DNA from: Nonomuraea solani
GTDB taxonomy: Bacteria > Actinomycetota > Actinomycetes > Streptosporangiales > Streptosporangiaceae
Assembly: GCF_900108335.1 (NCBI RefSeq)
Contig: NZ_FNVT01000038.1
Span: 1-61,209 of the forward strand
Reading direction: 5' to 3'
DNA length: 61,209 nucleotides
The position numbers were made by a program, and so were the translations under genes. This document shows, piece after piece, positions 27,247-36,700 of this stretch. Each line of letters begins with the position of its first letter. Positions within the stretch are counted from its first letter, which is position 1. The notes beneath the pieces are model-generated. The model was given only the letters and a program-made list of their open reading frames with translations. It ran no database searches and was not told where the DNA came from.

Positions 27247-27294
27247 CGACTTTTAATCCGTAGGTTCCGGGTTCGAGCCCCGGGCACCCTACCA
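27247..27294 (+). repeat. att site: tRNA-Lys(TTT) 3' half, copy 2
   Basis: This is a 48-bp direct repeat of 8790-8837 with one difference in the acceptor strand (GCACCCT instead of GCGCCCT). The substitution would mispair with a normal 5' acceptor strand. The 5' tRNA half is absent, so it is an attachment remnant and not a tRNA gene. An integrase remnant reads into it from the right. Confidence 0.9.
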
Positions 27295-27539
27295 CCCTTA
27301 ACCCCTTTGACCAGGAATTTCACCTCTCCCTCAGAATCCGCAGGGTCGCCAGACCTCCCTTGGGAGACCGAAGGGAGACCGCCAGTTCCGGACGCTCCCC
27401 TCCGCACCAACGCCGCGCTCGCCTCCGCGGCCTCGTGAGCAAGCTCCGGAAGCACCGACGTGTACGTGTTCTCCGCCAGCGACGTGGAACTGTGACGCAG
27501 CATCGAAGCGATCATCTTTGCGCTTGCTGATAATTTCAT
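27295..27539 (-). pseudogene. Integrase C-terminal fragment cut by an insertion sequence
   Basis: The minus-strand frame starting at 27539 reads MIASMLRHSSTSLAENTYTS, the last helices of a tyrosine recombinase with the GHS-like RHS and the nucleophile Tyr in NTYTSVLPE. An ordinary Ala/Glu helix and a variable tail follow, and the frame runs on through the att repeat without a stop. Everything upstream of this motif is gone, and the DDE insertion sequence begins at once. It is not a copy of the intact int at 8946 (NTYTSVLPELAHEAAEA versus NTYTHVLPDIERAAVDA), so it is a separate integrase using the same tRNA site. Confidence 0.8.
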
Positions 27540-27540
27540 C

Positions 27541-28680
27541 CGTGCAGGTCAAGCCGGATGTGAGTACTCGTGGAGGATGCCGCCGAGCCGGTCTCGCCGA
27601 CGTATGTTCAGGTCGATGATTTGCTCGGGATCCGTGATCGGATCGGGGACAGTGCGTAGCGGAGCCGCTTGGCCCAGGGCTTGGTGGGCTCGATGGCGGT
27701 TGTAGAAGCGTTCGTACTCGCGCAGGGCGTGCCGCAGGTGGCGTTCGTTCCAGATCAGGCAGCGGTCGAGGAGTTCTCGGCGGCAGGACTGCACCCATCG
27801 CTCCATGATCGCGTTCATGCGCGGCATCCGGATACCGGTGAGCACGGTCTGGATGCCGGCCTCGGACAAGATCTCGTCTATGAGGGCCGGGAACTTCGCG
27901 TCCCGGTCTCGGATCAGGTAACGCGCCCGGCAGCCCGCCTGCTCCACATCCATCACCAGATTCTTGACCGCCTGGACGACCCAGCTCGCGGTCGGGTGCG
28001 CGGTGATGCCCAGCACACGGATCCGCCTGCCGGTGTGCTCGATGATCGCCAGGGTGTACTGGCGCCGCCCGTTCACGGTGATGGTCTCGATGAAATCACA
28101 GGCCGGCAGGGCGTCGGCTGGCGAGCGCAGGAAGTCGGCCCACGTGGTGGACACCCGCTCGGGTGCCGGTTCATGCCCTGCCTGCTTGAGGATCTCCCAG
28201 ACCGTGGACGGTGCGATCTTGATGCCGAGTGTGGTGAACTCGCCGTGCACCCGCCGATATCCCCATACCCGATTCTCGCGAACCAGGCGCAGGATGATGA
28301 CTCGGATGGAGCGGACCGTGGGTGGACGCCCACGACGCTTCGGCCGGCGGCTACGGGCGTGACACCGTTTCAGCAGATCGCGGTGCCGGCACAAGACGGT
28401 AGCTGGCCGGACGAGCAGCCGCACCCAGCGCAGGACCGCACGCGGCAGCGATGTCAGCAGCGCGGCGAGGAAGGCCCGGTCCTCTGGCGCGAATCTCACC
28501 CTGGCATCGGCACCGAGTTGCCCTTCAAGCACGGTGATCCGATGGCGCAGGGCGCGTATCTCCACGTCCTAGTCCCGATCGCCCATCGGCGGTAACCGCA
28601 GCGCGGCAAAGGCGTTCGTGACGGCGAGACAGACCAGGCGAAGCACGGTCGATCATCATTCCGCACGCGTCTCCCCCTGC
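27541..28680 (-). mobile_element. IS481/IS3-like insertion sequence inserted in integrase gene
   Basis: The limits are approximate. The left edge is where integrase homology stops. The right edge is where similarity to a second fragment at 30285-30410 ends. I could not identify terminal inverted repeats or a target duplication with confidence. Confidence 0.55.
27549..28650 (-). pseudogene. DDE (rve) transposase with in-frame stop near the N-terminus
   Basis: The main frame, 27549-28565 (338 aa), carries an integrase-core transposase: helix-turn-helix region GRPPTVRSIRVIILRLVREN, first Asp in ACDFIETITVNG, second in RYLIRDRDAKFP, and Glu in MPRMNAIMERWVQSC. The frame ends IRRRDRLGGILHEYSHPA. 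Upstream of VEIRALRHRITVLEG the same frame continues to about 28650 as LRLVCLAVTNAFAALRLPPM but is broken by a TAG just before DVEIRALRH (28566-28572 region). Either the stop is read through or an internal GTG restart makes a slightly short protein, so activity is uncertain. The same N-terminal segment recurs at 30285-30410. Confidence 0.75.
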
Positions 28681-28707
28681 TGAAGGCCGGAGCTCGCGCT
28701 CCTCCAA

Positions 28708-29031
28708 TCAGTCCATGTAGGCCTCGTCACCGACGTACAAGTTGCCGAAGATGCCGGAGTCGGCGGCCCACACCCCCTGCTCCGGGATGTGGTTCCCGGA
28801 GGACGGGGTAACGATGGCGCCGTGCCGGCCCGCGTGGACGTGCTCGCGGATCTGGTCGGTACTGGGCGGCTGCTCCTCACGTTCGGCTTCGGCGTTCTGA
28901 CCAGGGAGCGTCACAAGGGTCGGCAGCCACCGCTCCCGGCCGGCCCGGACACACACCCCGCCGCAGTTGTGCGTGAGCAGGTTGTCTTCGAGTGCACGCC
29001 CCGGCCCACCTCCCGGTCCGGGCTCACCCAT
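28708..29031 (-). pseudogene. Remnant of an unidentified conserved protein
   Basis: The minus-strand frame contains HAGRHGAIVTPSSGNHIPEQ and then GVWAADSGIFGNLYVGDEAY. This resembles a family of actinobacterial and phage hypothetical proteins with WAADNG.FG..YPGDE..LxWL. The frame stops at TGA exactly where Trp would be expected (DEAYMD-stop-LEERE). Homology is then lost at the IS edge. I read it as a gene broken by a nonsense change and by the neighbouring IS. The function is unknown. Confidence 0.35.
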
Positions 29032-29065
29032 TGTCGGCGCCGATGTCTCGTGAGATCATCCATCG

Positions 29066-29962
29066 ATGCGTGTGAATCTGTGGCATCGCAATTTATCCAG
29101 CCTCCTCTTGACCCTGGTCGCAGCTGCCCTCTCCATCGCATTCTTGGGCCTGGCCACCCCGGCATCCGCCGCCGTTCCCGACGGCCGCAACTGCTGGTGG
29201 GTCGCGCCGGGCAGCCCACCGAGCAAGACCGTTAACTACAGCGCGACGGTCCAGTGCGACGGTCCAGCGCGCCGCATCGACGCCACCCCGGCATCCGCCG
29301 CCGATCCCGACGGCCACAACTGCTGGTGGGTCGCGCCGGGCAGCCCACCGAGCAAGACCGACGCCAAGACCGTCAACTACAGCGCGACGGTCCAGTGCGA
29401 CGGTCCCGTGCGCCGCATCGACCTCACCGTGGAGCTGCTCTACCACGGGCTGAACGGCGGCCCCGGCGTAACCGTGAGCGGCCGCACCGAGGTTTGGCAG
29501 AACACCACCCTGACCCCCCTGTTCGGCATCGGCGCCCCCAGCCCGGGCGCGTTCTGCGAGTCCGGCTATTACTCGGGCCGGGCGACCGCCACGGTCCAAT
29601 ACCTGTCGGGGTCTCCGGAGTTCATCACCGGATCGACGTGGTCTGATCCGGTATTGCTCGACTGCCCGCCGCCGGATATCCCCACGCCCCCGCCGGCGAT
29701 GACGGTCGTCAACCCGGGCACCCAGATCACGCTCCTCCCGGACAGCGTGATGCTGCAGATGCAGGCCACCGGCGGGAGCGGGTCCTACACCTGGTCGGCG
29801 ACCGGTCTGCCGCCCGGACTGACCATCGGCGCCACCGGCTGGATCACCGGCCAGCCCCACACGGTAGGAAGTTACAACGTCACGGTCACAGCCGTCGGCG
29901 GCGGCCAGGCAAGCACCACCTTCACCTGGCGCGTCCGGCGCGAGCTCTGCACCACCTGCTGA
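29066..29962 (+). CDS. Secreted Ig-like domain protein with internal duplication
   Basis: This 298-aa protein has a signal peptide (MRVNLWHRNLSSLLLTLVAA, then a cleavage site near ATPASAA, residues ~30-36). Two near-identical copies of a 43-46-residue unit (DGRNCWWVAPGSPPSKT... NYSATVQCDGP.RRID) follow. Next is a beta-rich Cys-containing domain and finally a putative Ig domain (GGSGSYTWSATGLPPGLTI, then SYNVTVTAVGGG) of the He_PIG type. It ends in a Cys-rich RRELCTTC. It is an extracellular or cell-surface protein of unknown role. The duplication also copies the signal cleavage region, so the second ASAA lies inside the mature protein. Confidence 0.82.
   Translation: MRVNLWHRNLSSLLLTLVAAALSIAFLGLATPASAAVPDGRNCWWVAPGSPPSKTVNYSATVQCDGPARRIDATPASAADPDGHNCWWVAPGSPPSKTDAKTVNYSATVQCDGPVRRIDLTVELLYHGLNGGPGVTVSGRTEVWQNTTLTPLFGIGAPSPGAFCESGYYSGRATATVQYLSGSPEFITGSTWSDPVLLDCPPPDIPTPPPAMTVVNPGTQITLLPDSVMLQMQATGGSGSYTWSATGLPPGLTIGATGWITGQPHTVGSYNVTVTAVGGGQASTTFTWRVRRELCTTC
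29153..29420 (+). repeat. Tandem duplication, unit about 129 bp
   Basis: 29153-29281 and 29282-29420 are nearly identical in DNA, starting GCCACCCCGGCATCCGCCGC in both. The second copy has a 9-bp insertion (GACGCCAAG) and a few substitutions. High DNA identity points to a recent event. Confidence 0.9.
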
Positions 29963-30284
29963 TCTTCTGCCCCCAACGGAAACTCTGTCGGAAAAGCGAC
30001 GGCGCGTATTGTCCGCGGTCCCGGGTCGGTCCTCCTCTCCGATCCCACTCGGTACGGGTAGGAGAGGAGCAACCCGTGACACACGCCGTGAACACGTCTG
30101 CCTTCGTTTGGCTTCTGGGCCGATTATTGAGTTGGTGGTCGGGCCGGTGATGTCGGATCCTTCGACGCGCTGCCCGAAGGCGGTCCGGAGCGGGGCGCCC
30201 TGCTCCGCAAGGAACGGCTGTGCCACTCCCACATCGTGCACTGGAGATAGCAGGCCGAGCACGGAACACTCCCGGCCAGGCGTC

Positions 30285-30410
30285 CTTGTCCCGATCACTC
30301 ATCGGTAGCAGCCGTAGCGCGGCGAAAGCGTTCGTGACAGCGAGATAGGCCAGGCGGAGGAGCACGACCGATCATCATGCCGCACGTCAATGCCGTCCCC
30401 CTGGCGTTGG
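30285..30410 (-). pseudogene. Transposase N-terminal fragment (same IS family as 27541-28680)
   Basis: The minus strand reads LLRLAYLAVTNAFAALRLLP, then MSDRDKDA and then unrelated sequence. It matches the N-terminal segment of the transposase at 28565-28650 in both protein and DNA (shared blocks GCGTTCGTGAC and GATCATCAT). It is a solo end of a second IS copy. The remaining bases from 29963 to 30597 hold no supported gene. Confidence 0.7.
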
Positions 30411-30597
30411 AGACCGCCCCCGCACCATGAGCTCCGCAAGGCCATGACCTGGCCGGACGGAATTGTCGGCAGGCGCAGTCCTCCCTGACGCGCCGCGTAC
30501 GCCACGGCCGGCATGGGGAGGAGGTTGTGACTGGATCGTCAGCCCCGGACGGCTCATCCTCTATCCGGGGCCATCGGACTCACCCCAGGGAGCCGGA

Positions 30598-32742
30598 ATG
30601 CCGAACCAGGTGAGCGTCAACATCAGGGCGGAGCAGCTGCTCCAGCCCGGCACTCCTCTCACCGTCACCGCGGCGGAGCCGATGGATGGGCCGGCGGCGC
30701 AGGCGTCGATCGGGATACGCGGCCATCGGGTCCGGGTCGAGCTGGCCGGCGAGGGCCGTACGGCGGTGGTGGTTCCTCTCGGGGACCTTCCCCAGGGGCG
30801 GCACCAGCTGGTGGTCGGCGAGATCCTCGACGCCACCTCCAACCGCATGGGGGAGCCGTTCGAGGTGCCGTTCATCGTGGCGGGCACGAGGGCGCGGATC
30901 CCCGATCATCTCAAGGTGGAAGCGTTCGCCAGGATCTGGCTGAGGAGACTGGAGACCGGGAGGCTGCCGCTCTCCCTGCGCCGGCGCGGACGGTACATCG
31001 ACGTGTTCAAGGCCCTCGACACCACGACGGACACGCCGGTGGAGCTGGCCTTCGACAGGTGCGGCAGGAAGGTGCGGGCGGACAGGGAACTCGCCAAGGT
31101 GGCCCGGCGCAGGGCCCGCCGTTACGGGAAGATCCACGAGGCGCTGGACCGGCGGATGCAGGAGAAAGGCCGCATCCCGGTCGCGTTCTGGACCCAGGTG
31201 CCCGCCGGGCTCGCCGAATACGTCAAGCCGGACGGGGACGACCGCACAGCCGCGGACATGTCGCACCTCCACGAGCGACGCCTGGAGGATGAGGTGCGGC
31301 GCCTCACCGAGCGCCTCCTCCGGGTCGTCAGAAGGTACGACCGCGAAGCGACACCGGACGAGCACGCCCCCGTCGTCTACGCCGTCCTGGACCCGGCCGC
31401 CATCCGCAAGCTGGTACGGCGCGACGTGGTCACCGCCGCGTACCTGTACGAGACCAAGGGCGTGCCCGACCTGGACATCTCCATGCAGCTGGCCGGCACC
31501 GACATGGCGCACACCCAGCTGCACCGCACCGGGGGCGGCGTCCGGGTCGCGGTGTGGGAAGCCGGGCCCGACGAGGACAAGTACCTGGACATCGCGGGCG
31601 CCTACTTGCACCCCCCTCCGGACCTGACCGACCACGCCAGGCTGACCCACGCCATCATCAAGAACACCGAGCCCGACAGGCCCCACGGCCACGCGCCCGA
31701 CTGCAGCCTGTATTCCGCCAACGACTACAGCCTCAGCGCGCTGTGCTGGGCGGTACGCAGGAAGGGATGCACGGTCGTGAACCAGAGTTTCCACCTGCCC
31801 GCCGCGACCGACCACGGTCAACCGGGCCACGAGGATCTCTACAAGGACTACCTGGCGCTGCTCGGGCCGTACCCGACGATCGTGCAGGCGGCGGGCAACT
31901 ACGAGGAGTCCGAGGCCGAAGCCGACTCCATCGAGGACGAGTACGTCAACCACAAGGGGTACAACGGCTTGACCATCGGCAACCACGACGACACGGCCAT
32001 GGCGATGGCGGGCAACTCGGTCTTCAGCAACCCCCTGTCGCCCCACGCGGACCGGGAGCTGCCAGAACTCTCGGCCAACGGCGTCGGCGTCACCGCGGCG
32101 GGCCTCACTTTCACCGGCACCAGCTTCGCCGCTCCGGCGGCGGCCGGCTGCGCGGCGCTGCTGCAGGACGAGGACAGCGTGCTGCGGTCCTGGCCGGAAG
32201 GCTGCAGGGCGATCCTCCTGGCAGGCGCCGACCGCAACCCGTCCGGGGCCGCCTGGCAGGACGACCTGGCCGCGCACGTGGACGGCTCCGACGGCGTGGG
32301 CGCGCTCAACGGCTACAACAGCTTGGAGATCGCGCGGGATCGGCGCTCCTCCGGCGCCGGCGCCTCGGCGCGCGGCTGGGACGTGGGCACCCTGCGCACC
32401 CAGGACTTCGGGGCGAATGGCATGGCCAGCCTCGCCTACCGCGTGCGGGTGCCGGCCGGCCTGCTCGCGCCCCGGGTGCGGGCGGCCCTGGCCTGGGACG
32501 GCAGGCCGCAGGTCGTCGCCGGCAGGCTGACCACGCACCTGGCGGTGGACCTGGACCTGCTGGTCTTCGACCAGGACGGCGAGCTGGTGTGCGCCAGCTG
32601 CTCCTGGGACAACAGCTACGAGCTCGTGGAGTTCCTGGGTACGCCGGGGCAGGTGTACGACCTCCGGATCAGGCGCTTCTCCGGCCGGGCGGCCACCTGG
32701 TACGGCGTGGCGTGGACCGTCAAGGCCGTAGCGATCCGGTAG
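30598..32742 (+). CDS. Subtilisin-family (S8) serine peptidase without signal peptide
   Basis: This 714-aa protein starts at ATG 30598, after GGGAG. The first ~110 residues form a beta domain, followed by a charged helical region (~120-300) that may be a propeptide or sensor. The S8 domain runs from ~315 to 590: VRVAVWEAGPDED, THAIIKNTEP with the catalytic His, APDCSLYSANDYS, VQAAGNYEES with the oxyanion Asn, and FTGTSFAAPAAAG with the catalytic Ser. The position of the usual catalytic Asp (V-x-V-x-D-x-G) carries Glu. A jelly-roll-like C-terminal part follows (~600-714). No signal peptide or membrane helix is present, so it probably acts inside the cell. It converges with the nSTAND1 operon, stop to stop 54 bp apart. 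Confidence 0.85.
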   Translation: MPNQVSVNIRAEQLLQPGTPLTVTAAEPMDGPAAQASIGIRGHRVRVELAGEGRTAVVVPLGDLPQGRHQLVVGEILDATSNRMGEPFEVPFIVAGTRARIPDHLKVEAFARIWLRRLETGRLPLSLRRRGRYIDVFKALDTTTDTPVELAFDRCGRKVRADRELAKVARRRARRYGKIHEALDRRMQEKGRIPVAFWTQVPAGLAEYVKPDGDDRTAADMSHLHERRLEDEVRRLTERLLRVVRRYDREATPDEHAPVVYAVLDPAAIRKLVRRDVVTAAYLYETKGVPDLDISMQLAGTDMAHTQLHRTGGGVRVAVWEAGPDEDKYLDIAGAYLHPPPDLTDHARLTHAIIKNTEPDRPHGHAPDCSLYSANDYSLSALCWAVRRKGCTVVNQSFHLPAATDHGQPGHEDLYKDYLALLGPYPTIVQAAGNYEESEAEADSIEDEYVNHKGYNGLTIGNHDDTAMAMAGNSVFSNPLSPHADRELPELSANGVGVTAAGLTFTGTSFAAPAAAGCAALLQDEDSVLRSWPEGCRAILLAGADRNPSGAAWQDDLAAHVDGSDGVGALNGYNSLEIARDRRSSGAGASARGWDVGTLRTQDFGANGMASLAYRVRVPAGLLAPRVRAALAWDGRPQVVAGRLTTHLAVDLDLLVFDQDGELVCASCSWDNSYELVEFLGTPGQVYDLRIRRFSGRAATWYGVAWTVKAVAIR

Positions 32743-32795
32743 CTCCAGTGTCCGGCCAGGTGAACGCCGCACCTGGCCGGACGGGGGCCGCTTCG

Positions 32796-33737
32796 CTACG
32801 GGCTCTCGCACCAGGGGCCGTAGCCGTTTCGCTTGCCGAGATACTTGATGCGCCACCAGCGGCCGTTCGCCAGCGCCTTGAAGTCATAGGAGCCCGCGGT
32901 CTGCCCGGGTGACGCCGACGTCCTCCACTTCGTGCCCGCGCGGATGCGGCCGAGGTTGCCGCGGACCTTCGGTCCGGGCTTGGGCTCGCTCGAGGATGCG
33001 CGTACCTGAATCTTCCCCTTGGCTGGTCCGGCGGCCGTTGTGACGAAGATGCGGTGCCGGTAGAGATTGCCCGCCGCCTTGTCGACATCGTAATCGGTGA
33101 ACGTGTTGCCAGAGCCGCTGACGACCGCGACCTGCACGTGTATGACGTTCGGCGCGTTGGGGCCGGGCCGGCGCGTGATGCGCAGCGTGGCACGCAGGTC
33201 GCCCCCGAAGTCCGGGTAGACCTCCGCCTCGAACCGGCCCTTCCCGTCGGCGACCACGCGGTCGAGCTCGAACTCCTCCGTCCCTCCCGTCTCGTCGCAG
33301 AAGATCGAGACCGTCTGATGGCCGAACGGCTTCCACTGGCCGCCCTCCTGGAACTGGACCTCTCCTTCCAGCGTCACCGGGTCGCCGCGCTGGATCGTGG
33401 TGGTCGTCGTGGCCTTGAAGCCGGTGATGCGGACGGGGTACCGCGCCCGGCTCCACAGCACCTCGAATTCCTGATCACCTTCCGTGCCGTCCGCCTGCAC
33501 CAGCAGGAGCCACACCCCGGTGGTGTCCGCGAACGAGAACGGGCGAACCGCCTTCCACCGGTCCGGCGCGCCGTCCGGCTGGAAGGCGAGCGACTGCGGC
33601 GGCTGATCGTCGTCCGGCGAGATCAGCTCGGCGTGAAGGTTGACGAGTCCCGTGCCCTCGACGACGAAGGCGACCTGCTTAGCGGTGTCGTCCACCTCGA
33701 CGCTCTCCGGTGTGACGGTGATCTTGTCGATGGCCAT
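32796..33737 (-). CDS. Beta-rich hypothetical protein downstream of the nSTAND1 gene
   Basis: This 313-aa protein starts at ATG 33737, with GGAGGAAC 6 nt upstream. A longer frame to 34022 overlaps the neighbour and is rejected. The N-terminus (KITVTPESVEVDDTAKQVAF) and middle (RITGFKATTTTTIQRGDPVT, LEGEVQFQEGGQWKPFGHQT) look like two Ig-like or adhesion-type beta domains. The C-terminus is basic and Trp-rich (NGRWWRIKYLGKRNGYGPW). No signal peptide is present. It is 22 bp after the nSTAND1-WD40 gene and certainly co-transcribed. The function is unknown; it may be a ligand-binding or target partner of the STAND protein or of the nearby S8 protease. Confidence 0.78.
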   Translation of the reverse strand: MAIDKITVTPESVEVDDTAKQVAFVVEGTGLVNLHAELISPDDDQPPQSLAFQPDGAPDRWKAVRPFSFADTTGVWLLLVQADGTEGDQEFEVLWSRARYPVRITGFKATTTTTIQRGDPVTLEGEVQFQEGGQWKPFGHQTVSIFCDETGGTEEFELDRVVADGKGRFEAEVYPDFGGDLRATLRITRRPGPNAPNVIHVQVAVVSGSGNTFTDYDVDKAAGNLYRHRIFVTTAAGPAKGKIQVRASSSEPKPGPKVRGNLGRIRAGTKWRTSASPGQTAGSYDFKALANGRWWRIKYLGKRNGYGPWCESP

Positions 33738-33759
33738 GATGTGTTCCTCCTTGGGGGAT

Positions 33760-36700
33760 TCAGCAGACATCCGAGTAGTCCGCCTCGACGATGAGCCGTT
33801 TCCATGCGTCCTCGTTGAGCTTGCCGCGGATCCGGCGGCACAGCTCGGCCGCGGCGCGGGCGGGCGCGACGGGCAGGACGCGCACCACGCCGTCCGTTCC
33901 CGCGCTGTGCAGCGTGCCGCCGTCCGGCGCGAACGCCATCGCCAGCAGGTCGCCGGTGTGCTGCGGGATGGGCGCTCCGAGCAGGCGGCCGTCGGACACG
34001 TTCCACAACCAGACGCGGCCACTGGCGCCGCCCGCTGCCAGGAGCTGTCCGTCGGGGCTGTAGACGGCGGCGTGGAACTGCTCGATCTCGTCGCCCGGCG
34101 GGCGCAGCGTGCCCGTCCGCGTCAGCGTGCGCGTATTCCACAGGCCCAGGTCGGAGCCAGGGCCGCCGGCGACGATGGTCCGGCCGTCAGGGCTGACGGC
34201 CAGGGCCCGCCCTCCTTCGCCGCCCCTGCCGAACAGCAGGCGGTGCGAGGTGCCCGTGGCCAGCTCCAGTACACCGTTGTGCACGGGGTCGTTGACGACG
34301 AGCAGGCGGTCGTCCCGGCTGAAGGCCAGCTGCAGACCGCCGGCCTGGTCGAGCGTGCGCACGAGCCGCCCGTGGCCGACGTCGAAGAGCTGCACATTCC
34401 CGTGGTCGGCGCCGTCGTAGGGGGTCACGGCCAGGTGTGTGCCGGCGGTGTTGAACGCCAGACCGCCTGCCGAGACGGCGTTCCTGATGCGCAGCGCGTG
34501 CCTCGGCAACCCGGTGGCGACGTCATAGATGATCACCTTCGGCCTGCCGGTCAGGGCGACCGCCACTGTGCGGCCGTCCGGGGCGAACGCCGCCTGCCCA
34601 GCCGATCCGGGAACGTTAAGCCGGCGGCGAGGCCAGGCGAGCACCGCCGAGGCGCCCTGCAACAGGACCGTGCCGGCCTGCCGGTCGATCGCCGCCAGCC
34701 GCACCCCGGGGACCAGCGGAGCCGGTTTGGTGAGCCCGCCGATGTCGAGCCGGACGACCTCGCCGCTCTCCCTGAGGTAGGTCAGCGTGCCCTCGCCGAG
34801 CCGTGGCCGGCCGGCCAGGTCGAAGACCTGGCGTACCAGCACCTGGTCCCCGTCGCGGCGCCACAGCCGCACGGCCCTGCCGTCGTAGGTGGCCACGAAA
34901 CGGCCGTCGTCGCTGAACGTGACGGCTTCGGCAGCCTCCACGGCGAGCACCGGCTCCTCCCAGCGTCGCCGTACCAGGTCCCAGAACCGCACTTTACGGT
35001 CCGCGCCGACCGCCAGGGCCGAGCCGTCGGCGGAGAAGGCGGCGGCCCCGCCGCCGTCGGGGAGCGACCCCAGGTCGCGCGGCGCGGCGCCGCGGCGATC
35101 CGTCAGCAGGTACGAGCCCAGGTCCTGGGCGCTCACCCGCAGGCGGCCGTCGCCGGAGGTCTCCAGCAGCGCCAGGTCCTTCCCGCTCTTCCACATCCGC
35201 CTGGGCCGTCCCGACACCTGCCACACCTGCCCGCGGTCGGACCGTTCGACGACGAGGACGCCCCCTCCCGCCTGGAAGTCGATCCGCTCCGCGCCGCCCG
35301 GCCCGAACGCGTCGTGGGCGGGCTTGCCCGTGCGCAGGTCCCAGAGCTGGACAGAACGGGCCGAGCCAACCGCCGCCATGTTCCCGTCGGGGCTCAGCGC
35401 GATCGCCGTCACCCCGGGACCCACCTCGGGCTCGGCACCCTGGATCGGGTGCTCACCGGCCACGTCCCACCGCGACAGCCTGCCCCCGCTCACCACGGCC
35501 AGGACCGATCCGTCCTGGCTGAGGGCGTACACCTCGTCTGAGCCGGCGGCGCGGGGCGGCAGCACGTGCGCCTCCCGCTGCGCCAGGGAGCCGTAGAGCG
35601 CGCTGAGGGCCTCCAGGTCCCCGGGGGCGCGGCGCCAGGCCGCCACGCTCAAGAGCAGCGCCCGTATCGGGTCGGTTGCGCGCAGCAGCTCGGCGCGGGC
35701 CGCCGCCTGGCGAGAGAGCCGCAGCTGGTTCTGGTACGCGGCAGAGGAGCTTCTCTCCGCGGCGAACCCGCCCGCCACCAGGGTGATGGCCAGCAGGACG
35801 GCCAGGGAGCCGCGCGTGCGCTGGCGGCTGCGCCGGCGGCGCCGCTCCGCGCCCTCCGACGCGGCCAGGAACACCGCGGGAAGCTCCGACAGCGCGGGAT
35901 AACGTCCGGAATGTACGCCCCAGCGGGACGACGCGGACAGCACCGCGGCGAGCTGGGTACCCCGATACAGGAACGACGGATCGCGCTCCCGGGACCGCCA
36001 TTGCGCCGCGTCGTCCAGGAGCTGGCCGTACAGGACGCGGTCGCCCTCCTCCTCGCGCAACCAGCCCCGCAGTAGCGGCCACGCCCGCAGCAGCACGTCG
36101 TGGGCGAGTTCCGCGCTGTCGTCGTGCAGGATGACCAGCCGCCGGGCAGCGAGCGTGCCGAGCACAGCGTTCACCGCGTCCACCCTGTGAACCCCGTCCG
36201 CCTGGCACAGCTCGGACAGCCGGGCCCGCCGGCGCACGACCTGCCCCTGCCGGTTGACGGACGTGAGCCGGACGAGCAGATCGCGGGCCAGCACGCGTTC
36301 CCGCTCGCCGAGGGCGCGGTAGGCGGCGTCGCCGCTGTTCTGCACCGCCTGGCCGACGCCGCCGCACATGCCGTACGCCCGCGTCGTCAAACGGTTGCCC
36401 TCCCGGCTCTGCCAGGTCATCAGCATTGCCTGCGACAGCAGCGGCAGCGCCCCCGCCTCGTGCGCGCCGCCCGCGCCGGACGGGCGCAGGTCGCTGATGA
36501 CGGTGTCCACGAGCCCCGCCTCCAGCTCCAGCCCAGCGGACTCGGCCGGGCCGCAGACGGCGCGCCGCAGCTCGGACTCCGTCATGGGCCCGACCAGGAA
36601 CTGCCCCTCCTGCAGCCCGCGCGCCAGCCCCGGATGGGCGGCGCAGCGGTCCCAGTAGTCGCCTCGCACGCCGAGCACCACGAGCGCCGCGGGCTCGCCG

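Larger units (their letters stand above)
8838..27294. mobile_element. Integrative element at tRNA-Lys, 18.5 kb, with defence cargo
   Basis: The unit is delimited by direct repeats of the tRNA-Lys 3' half, with int facing the left copy. The order is int, xis, truncated rep, small genes, VapBC, then PD-(D/E)xK-NB-ARC, kinase and the pPIWI-RE operon. The rep-xis-int overlap arrangement is that of actinomycete integrative and conjugative elements. I see no FtsK/TraB-type transfer gene. A similar junction follows on the right with another integrase remnant, so it sits in a tandem array. The intact tRNA gene would be expected left of the window. Confidence 0.75.

Noticed and set aside
30580..32856. 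Long open frame of ~758 codons on the minus strand opposite the S8 protease, and a 452-codon plus-strand frame inside it
   Set aside because: They mirror the protease codons in GC-rich DNA. Their translations are Arg/Gly/Ala-rich without motifs, while the protease frame has clear catalytic motifs.
33738..34022. N-terminal extension of the 313-aa protein
   Set aside because: It overlaps the end of the nSTAND1-WD40 gene. The ATG at 33737 has a strong ribosome site.
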